From: Clostridium sp. MCC353
GTDB lineage: Bacteria; Bacillota; Clostridia; Lachnospirales; Lachnospiraceae
DNA length: 64,000 bases
Direction: 5' to 3'
NCBI RefSeq assembly: GCF_018785315.1
Contig: NZ_WQPN01000033.1
Location: 62,001-126,000 of the forward strand
The position numbers were made by a program, and so were the translations under genes. Positions 60,243 through 64,000 of the stretch are shown here, in pieces (the first letter of the stretch is position 1; every line of letters starts with the position of its first letter). Under the pieces are notes generated by a model that worked only from the letters and a program-made list of their open reading frames with translations, was not told where the DNA came from and did no database searches.

Positions 60243-60324
60243 AACATATCCTCCTCTTGCTCTCATCCGTTCTCTTCCTTAATATACAGAACAAATGCAT
60301 AATTATTAATACTATCTCGTATAC

Positions 60325-60352
60325 ATTATATAGTATTTTTTAAATTAATCAA
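60325..60352 (-). promoter_or_regulatory. Promoter of the amino acid ABC operon
   Basis: Minus-strand TTGATT (60347-60352), 16 bp, TATAAT (60325-60330), 83 bp before the binding protein start. Confidence 0.7.
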
Positions 60353-60485
60353 GTGGGAACTTCATTCACACCCGTGTTTCTTTCATTTTTCCCGTCTTTT
60401 GTCAGAATTTGGCGACCTCTTTTCCTATAAAAAAGGAACCGCCTGTGGTATACTATGAGAATTAACTCGCCTGCAGGAGGTACTT

Positions 60486-61169
60486 ATGTCTTTTTTCAAC
60501 CATCCGATTACCATTGCTGCTGCGATTGCACTGATTATTCTGATTACCATACCCCTTCTGTCCTATGTTTTAATCGTGGAGTGGTTTTCAATCCAAAACC
60601 GGATATTCCGTTTCGATGACCTGACCGGGCTGTATGACCGCAGATCACTGCGGATAAAAATCCAGCACCGCCTTAAACATAAAACAATAGGGCAGCTCCA
60701 CAGACAGGACAACCGGATTCTGGACGCATTTGTTCTCATTGACCTGGACTGTTTTAAACAGGTAAACGATACCTATGGACATCCATGCGGAGATCAACTG
60801 CTTTCCCACATATCAGAAGTTCTTAAATCCAACATCAGAAGCACGGACATTATCGGACGCCTGGGCGGCGATGAGTTTGTCATCTACCTGCCCCATATCA
60901 AAACGATTTCAAATGTGAAAACAAAAGTTTCCAGGATTACCAATGCCGTTTCCTCTTCCCTCAGCCAGGTCCCCCAATGGAAACACGTAACATTCAGCAT
61001 CGGAATCGCGCTGGCCCCAAGGGACGGAAGCGACTTCGACCGTCTTTACGAACGCGCGGATATCGCTCTGTACGAAGCGAAGAAGGCCGGAAAAAACCAG
61101 GCTGTTATCTATGGAAGCAATTTATGTAGCACCTTAGATGGAAGCAATTTACGCGGCACCTTAAATTGA
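60486..61169 (+). CDS. Membrane-anchored diguanylate cyclase (GGDEF)
   Basis: Makes cyclic di-GMP from GTP; 227 aa. One N-terminal transmembrane helix (about residues 8-32) is followed directly by the GGDEF domain. The active-site GGDEF is at 127-131, and the inhibitory site RSTD (118-121) lies exactly five residues upstream, so product feedback is likely. The substrate-binding DLTGLYDRR is at 45-53. The last 18 residues are a 9-residue duplication from a 27-bp tandem repeat. GGAGG precedes the start. No separate sensor domain is visible. Confidence 0.92.
   Translation: MSFFNHPITIAAAIALIILITIPLLSYVLIVEWFSIQNRIFRFDDLTGLYDRRSLRIKIQHRLKHKTIGQLHRQDNRILDAFVLIDLDCFKQVNDTYGHPCGDQLLSHISEVLKSNIRSTDIIGRLGGDEFVIYLPHIKTISNVKTKVSRITNAVSSSLSQVPQWKHVTFSIGIALAPRDGSDFDRLYERADIALYEAKKAGKNQAVIYGSNLCSTLDGSNLRGTLN
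61113..61166 (+). repeat. 27-bp tandem duplication at the 3' end of the GGDEF gene
   Basis: Two copies (61113-61139 and 61140-61166) encode GSNLCSTLD and GSNLRGTLN at the protein end. The frame is kept and the stop follows at once. Confidence 0.8.
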
Positions 61170-61271
61170 CATTTTCCATTCCCGGTGTTATCATAAATTC
61201 CATCGCAGTATGATGGCCGACATTTTTTACTTACGGTCATATCTGATAACAGCGAAACGGAGGATCGTGTT

Positions 61272-61697
61272 ATGACAAAAGATTCTATCAATTCAAGGGT
61301 TGCCCTTGCTTTGGACAAACATAATAAAGGATATAACTGCGCCCAGTCTGTGGCCTGCTCCTTTTGTGATCTGGTTGATCTGGATGAAGGGGCGGTTTTC
61401 AGAATAACAGAAGGATTGGGGCTGGGTATGGGAAGTACGGACGGAACCTGCGGAGCCATTTCTGCCGCAGCTATTTTATCCGGCCTGAAACTGAGTACCT
61501 GTAATCTGGAAGCCCCCAATTCCAAGGCGGATTCTTATAGGGCTTCTAAAGCCTGTATGGACGCATTTAAAGAACAGAACAAAAGCCTGGTCTGCCGGGA
61601 GTTAAAAGGGCTGGATACACAGCAACCGCTCCGTCCCTGTAATGACTGCATCGCAGACGCGGTAAAAATTATTGCAGAACGGCTGTTTAACGAATAG
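61272..61697 (+). CDS. C_GCAxxG_C_C family redox protein
   Basis: A 141-aa protein with the family cysteine pattern: GYNCAQSV (20-27), GTCGAISAA in the middle, a lone cysteine in SKACMDAF and RPCNDCIADA at the end. Members are thought to be redox or metal-binding proteins of anaerobes; the function is unknown. CGGAGG precedes the ATG. It is 102 bp behind the GGDEF gene and followed by a strong terminator. Confidence 0.88.
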   Translation: MTKDSINSRVALALDKHNKGYNCAQSVACSFCDLVDLDEGAVFRITEGLGLGMGSTDGTCGAISAAAILSGLKLSTCNLEAPNSKADSYRASKACMDAFKEQNKSLVCRELKGLDTQQPLRPCNDCIADAVKIIAERLFNE

Positions 61698-61747
61698 CCT
61701 TCATTATAATTCAGGCTATTTTAAATGCCGCAAACGGGAAGTACATC

Positions 61748-61798
61748 AAAGACCTGCATCTTCAGAACTAAGCGGTTCCGAAATATGCAGGTCTTTTT
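61748..61798 (+). terminator. Terminator after the C_GCAxxG gene
   Basis: AAAGACCTGCAT (61748-61759) pairs with ATGCAGGTCTTT (61785-61796), followed by a T run. A small GAAC/GGTTC pairing lies in the loop. Confidence 0.85.
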
Positions 61799-61834
61799 CC
61801 ATGTTATTTTTAATAATAGAGCGCCTTTCGCGTA

Positions 61835-61914
61835 AATATTGCGATACACTAATTTTGCGATACACTAATATTACGATACGCAAATTTTGCGATATGCAAA
61901 TTTTGCGCTTTGCA
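61835..61914. repeat. Five 16-bp tandem repeats
   Basis: Units of AATTTTGCGATACACT type start at 61835, 61851, 61867, 61883 and 61899; the period is exactly 16 bp. The array lies between the terminator of the C_GCAxxG gene and the 3' end of the HAD gene. No gene is visible in it. Confidence 0.9.
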
Positions 61915-61928
61915 GATACGCTGAGAAT

Positions 61929-62600
61929 TCAAATTCCCGTCTGTGATTTCTTTATAATATCAATTACTTCCCTCGGATCATCCACGATATACTTAGGATG
62001 ATATTCCTCCAGTTCCTCTCTGCTGCGGAATCCCCATGTCACACCGGCCGTATCCATACCGGCCGCCAGCCCGGTTTTCATATCCGTACTGGTGTCGCCC
62101 AGATACAGCCCCTGTTCCGGTTTCAGCCCTAATTCATCCAAAACCGCATATACTCCGGCCGGGTCGGGTTTCCGGTTCACTCCCTCTTTTTCTCCGGAAA
62201 TCACGTCAAAATACCCTTTTCCAAACACGGTTTCAATATTTTCAATGGTTCTTTCATGGGCTTTATTGGATAACACCGCTATTTTCACGCCGTTTGCCTT
62301 CAGAAATTCCAGCAGTTCCCGGATGCCGTCATAGGCGTCAATCCGGTACAGGCAGTTTTCTTTAAAATATCTGTTATAAGTTTCAAGAGCTTTTTCATAA
62401 TGAATCAGTTCTTCATCTCCGCAGTAAACGAATGCCCTCTCCACAAATTTCTTATATCCGTCTCCGACAAAAACCTTCGTATGTTCATCGTCAACCGGAC
62501 CATATCCGTACTCGGCCAGGGTCAGATTAATGGTTTTCGTCAATGCATAAATAGAATTAATCAACGTACCGTCCAAATCAAATATACAACACTGATACAT
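61929..62600 (-). CDS. HAD-superfamily phosphatase (phosphoglycolate phosphatase-like)
   Basis: HAD hydrolase of 223 aa. Motif I is DLDGTL (8-13) with the catalytic D8 and D10; motif II SNKAHE; motif III/IV in KPDPAG and LYLGDTSTDMKTGLAAG. A helical cap lies after motif I, as in phosphoglycolate phosphatase and pyrophosphatase PpaX. Many substrates are possible. A promoter of TTGCAT-17-TATAAT type lies 122 bp upstream, leaving a long untranslated leader. Confidence 0.88.
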   Translation of the reverse strand: MYQCCIFDLDGTLINSIYALTKTINLTLAEYGYGPVDDEHTKVFVGDGYKKFVERAFVYCGDEELIHYEKALETYNRYFKENCLYRIDAYDGIRELLEFLKANGVKIAVLSNKAHERTIENIETVFGKGYFDVISGEKEGVNRKPDPAGVYAVLDELGLKPEQGLYLGDTSTDMKTGLAAGMDTAGVTWGFRSREELEEYHPKYIVDDPREVIDIIKKSQTGI

Positions 62601-62721
62601 GTTTCCCTCTCATTCCGCCTGTGGTATCGGCAGTTTATTCCTCTTTTGACAGGGCTGCATGCATGTGGTTTTGGACCATTTCCATCACAATGGCCGCCGG
62701 CTGCTCCCCTGCCTGCTCACC

Positions 62722-62750
62722 ATTATAATGGAAATGTCTCTAATATGCAA
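62722..62750 (-). promoter_or_regulatory. Promoter of the HAD gene
   Basis: Minus-strand TTGCAT (62745-62750), 17 bp, TATAAT (62722-62727). The TTGCA overlaps a small TGCA-type hairpin after the PTS gene. Confidence 0.6.
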
Positions 62751-62763
62751 CGGCAATGCATTT

Positions 62764-64000
62764 TTATTCTGCGTCCTTTTTAAGCACGCCCAGGATCAGG
62801 CATCCGATGGCCGCCCCGATGAGAACCGCCGCCAAATACGCCAATGGATTTCCAATGGTAGGAAGCACGAAGATGCCGCCGTGAGGCGCCCGCAGCGTAC
62901 AGTCAAAGAACATGGAAAGTCCGCCTGCTACGGCAGATCCGATGATACAGGATGGAAGGACGCGGAGCGGATCCTGGGCCGCAAATGGAATAGCGCCTTC
63001 TGAAATAAAGGAAAGTCCCATAATATAGTTCACAATTCCTGACTGTCTGTCTTTTTCCGTGAATTTCCTCTTAAAAAATGTGGTGCAGAGGGCAATCGCC
63101 AGAGGAGGAACCATGCCTCCCGCCATGACGGCGGCCATCACCTCAAAATTGCCTTCCGCCAACTGTGCTGTGCCGAATACATATGCAGCCTTATTCACCG
63201 GGCCGCCCATATCCACCGACATCATTCCGCCGACTACCATGCCCAGCACCACTTTGCTGGTGCCGCCCATGCCGTTGAGAAGTCCGGTGAGGCCGTCATT
63301 AATCATGCCCATATATGGATTGATAAATGTGGTAACCACTCCCACCAGCAAAATGCCGAGAACCGGATACAAAAGTACCGGTTTAATCCCCTCCAGGGAT
63401 TTTGGAAGTTTGCTAAACAGCTTTCTCAAACCAACTACAATATAGCCGCCTACAAAACCGGCAAATAATGCGCCCAGGAAACCGGCATTGACCGCTCCGC
63501 CTGCCGGATTGGCAAAGGTAGCCCCCATTTTTGCAACCAGGCCGCCCACAAATCCCACGGCCAGTCCCGGCCGGTCAGCGATGCTCATCGCGATATAGCC
63601 GGACAATACGGGAAGCATCATACCAAATGCCTGTTCACCGATTGTTTTTAAATAAGCCGCTAACGGCGTGTTCTTACCGAAATTCGCCGGATCTATCTCA
63701 TAATTATCGAACAAAAATGCCAGCGCGATCAGAATTCCGCCGCCGATTACAAAAGGCAGCATATGGGAAACGCCGTTCATCAAATGTTTGTAAATGGCGC
63801 GCCCGATTCCGTCTCCGCCTGCCGCTGTTTCAGCGCTTCCGCCTCCGGCATGGTGGTAAACCGGGACAGTTCCTCCCACCGCCCTTTGAATCAGTTCTTC
63901 CGCTTTGTGGATGCCTTCTGATACAGGAACCATAATTACCGGTTTTCCGTCAAACCGTGCCATCTCCACATTCTTATCGGCGGCGATGATAATGCAGTCT
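62764..64000 (-). CDS. fruA: Fructose-type PTS transporter, EIIB end and EIIC (5' end outside window)
   Basis: Phosphotransferase-system sugar transporter. The visible 412 codons start inside the EIIB domain (DCIIIAADKNVEMARFDGKPVI, which runs on beyond base 64000), then an EIIC domain of about 340 residues with the fructose-family features GIGRAIYKHLMNGVSHMLPFVIGGGILIALAFLFD, MSVDMGGPVNKAAY, GLSFISEGAIPFAAQDP and RAPHGGIF. No EIIA is seen, and it may lie beyond the window. Fructose or a related hexose is the likely substrate. Confidence 0.93.
   Translation of the reverse strand, partial: DCIIIAADKNVEMARFDGKPVIMVPVSEGIHKAEELIQRAVGGTVPVYHHAGGGSAETAAGGDGIGRAIYKHLMNGVSHMLPFVIGGGILIALAFLFDNYEIDPANFGKNTPLAAYLKTIGEQAFGMMLPVLSGYIAMSIADRPGLAVGFVGGLVAKMGATFANPAGGAVNAGFLGALFAGFVGGYIVVGLRKLFSKLPKSLEGIKPVLLYPVLGILLVGVVTTFINPYMGMINDGLTGLLNGMGGTSKVVLGMVVGGMMSVDMGGPVNKAAYVFGTAQLAEGNFEVMAAVMAGGMVPPLAIALCTTFFKRKFTEKDRQSGIVNYIMGLSFISEGAIPFAAQDPLRVLPSCIIGSAVAGGLSMFFDCTLRAPHGGIFVLPTIGNPLAYLAAVLIGAAIGCLILGVLKKDAE

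Noticed and set aside
62603-62715. About 30 codons open on the minus strand between the PTS and HAD genes
   Set aside because: Peptide-like C-terminal composition, but no start codon with ribosome binding site; it overlaps the HAD promoter and leader.

Overview
The window looks like a chromosomal segment of an anaerobic gut Firmicute of the Lachnospiraceae / Clostridium cluster XIVa type (Enterocloster-, Hungatella- or Lachnoclostridium-like). This placement is inferred from the gene content (selenium-dependent molybdenum hydroxylase system, BilS-like flavodoxin, C_GCAxxG redox protein, DUF134/NifX pair, Rpn nuclease), from strong AGGAGG ribosome binding sites and from moderate GC. I see no rRNA, tRNA or CRISPR array.

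Region 1 (1-24.7 kb) is one functional block for anaerobic purine (urate/xanthine) breakdown plus the molybdenum supply it needs. Leftward from a divergent control region at about 17.3 kb run ssnA, ygfK, a fused 2Fe-2S/molybdenum xanthine dehydrogenase, hyuA, a GNAT-YqeC fusion, an XdhC-family protein and a ModE-like regulator ending in a terminator. Next comes a molybdopterin operon (moeA-like, moaC, moaA, MOSC, mogA/moaB, yqeB) and then modA-modB. ModE-box-like palindromes precede the last two operons. Rightward run a YheO-type regulator, ygeX, ygeY, ygeW, carbamate kinase and an NCS2 purine permease. The expected flow is purine import, hydroxylase/dehydrogenase steps, ring opening by the amidohydrolases, 2,3-diaminopropionate cleavage, and carbamoyl-phosphate-linked ATP formation. 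This set corresponds to the gut bacterial urate-degradation cluster described in 2023, so the pathway is not new, but its wiring here has unusual points.

Region 2 (24.7-33.5 kb) is mixed: two MATE exporters, a DUF134 regulator with a NifX/NifB-type protein under a well-defined operator/promoter, an L,D-transpeptidase, a DapA/NanA-type aldolase, a peptidoglycan-binding NlpC/P60 lipoprotein and a CapA-like protein.

Region 3 (33.7-52.6 kb) is the most interesting part. Five sigma-54 (-24/-12) promoters precede an oligopeptide-type ABC transporter operon, two divergent esterases, a 1111-residue double alpha/beta hydrolase and a class-C beta-lactamase-fold hydrolase. The same stretch encodes RpoN itself and a PrpR_N-PAS-AAA-HTH activator, with TTTCAC...GTGAAA inverted repeats near the activator promoter and the transporter and esterase promoters. 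I read this as a compact, locally encoded sigma-54 regulon for uptake and hydrolysis of an unknown ester or amide substrate. An Rpn recombination-promoting nuclease gene flanked by GCAGAAAAG-ended palindromes sits inside it.

Region 4 (52.8-64 kb) starts with an AT-rich remnant (one orphan gene and one truncated coding fragment), then ftsH, a flavodoxin, an MTA/SAH nucleosidase, a GyrI-like protein, a polar amino acid ABC transporter, a diguanylate cyclase, a C_GCAxxG protein, a HAD phosphatase and the 3' part of a fructose PTS gene that runs off the window. A dispersed repeat family (22- and 42-bp units with a shared near-palindrome) occurs at three intergenic sites in regions 1 and 4.
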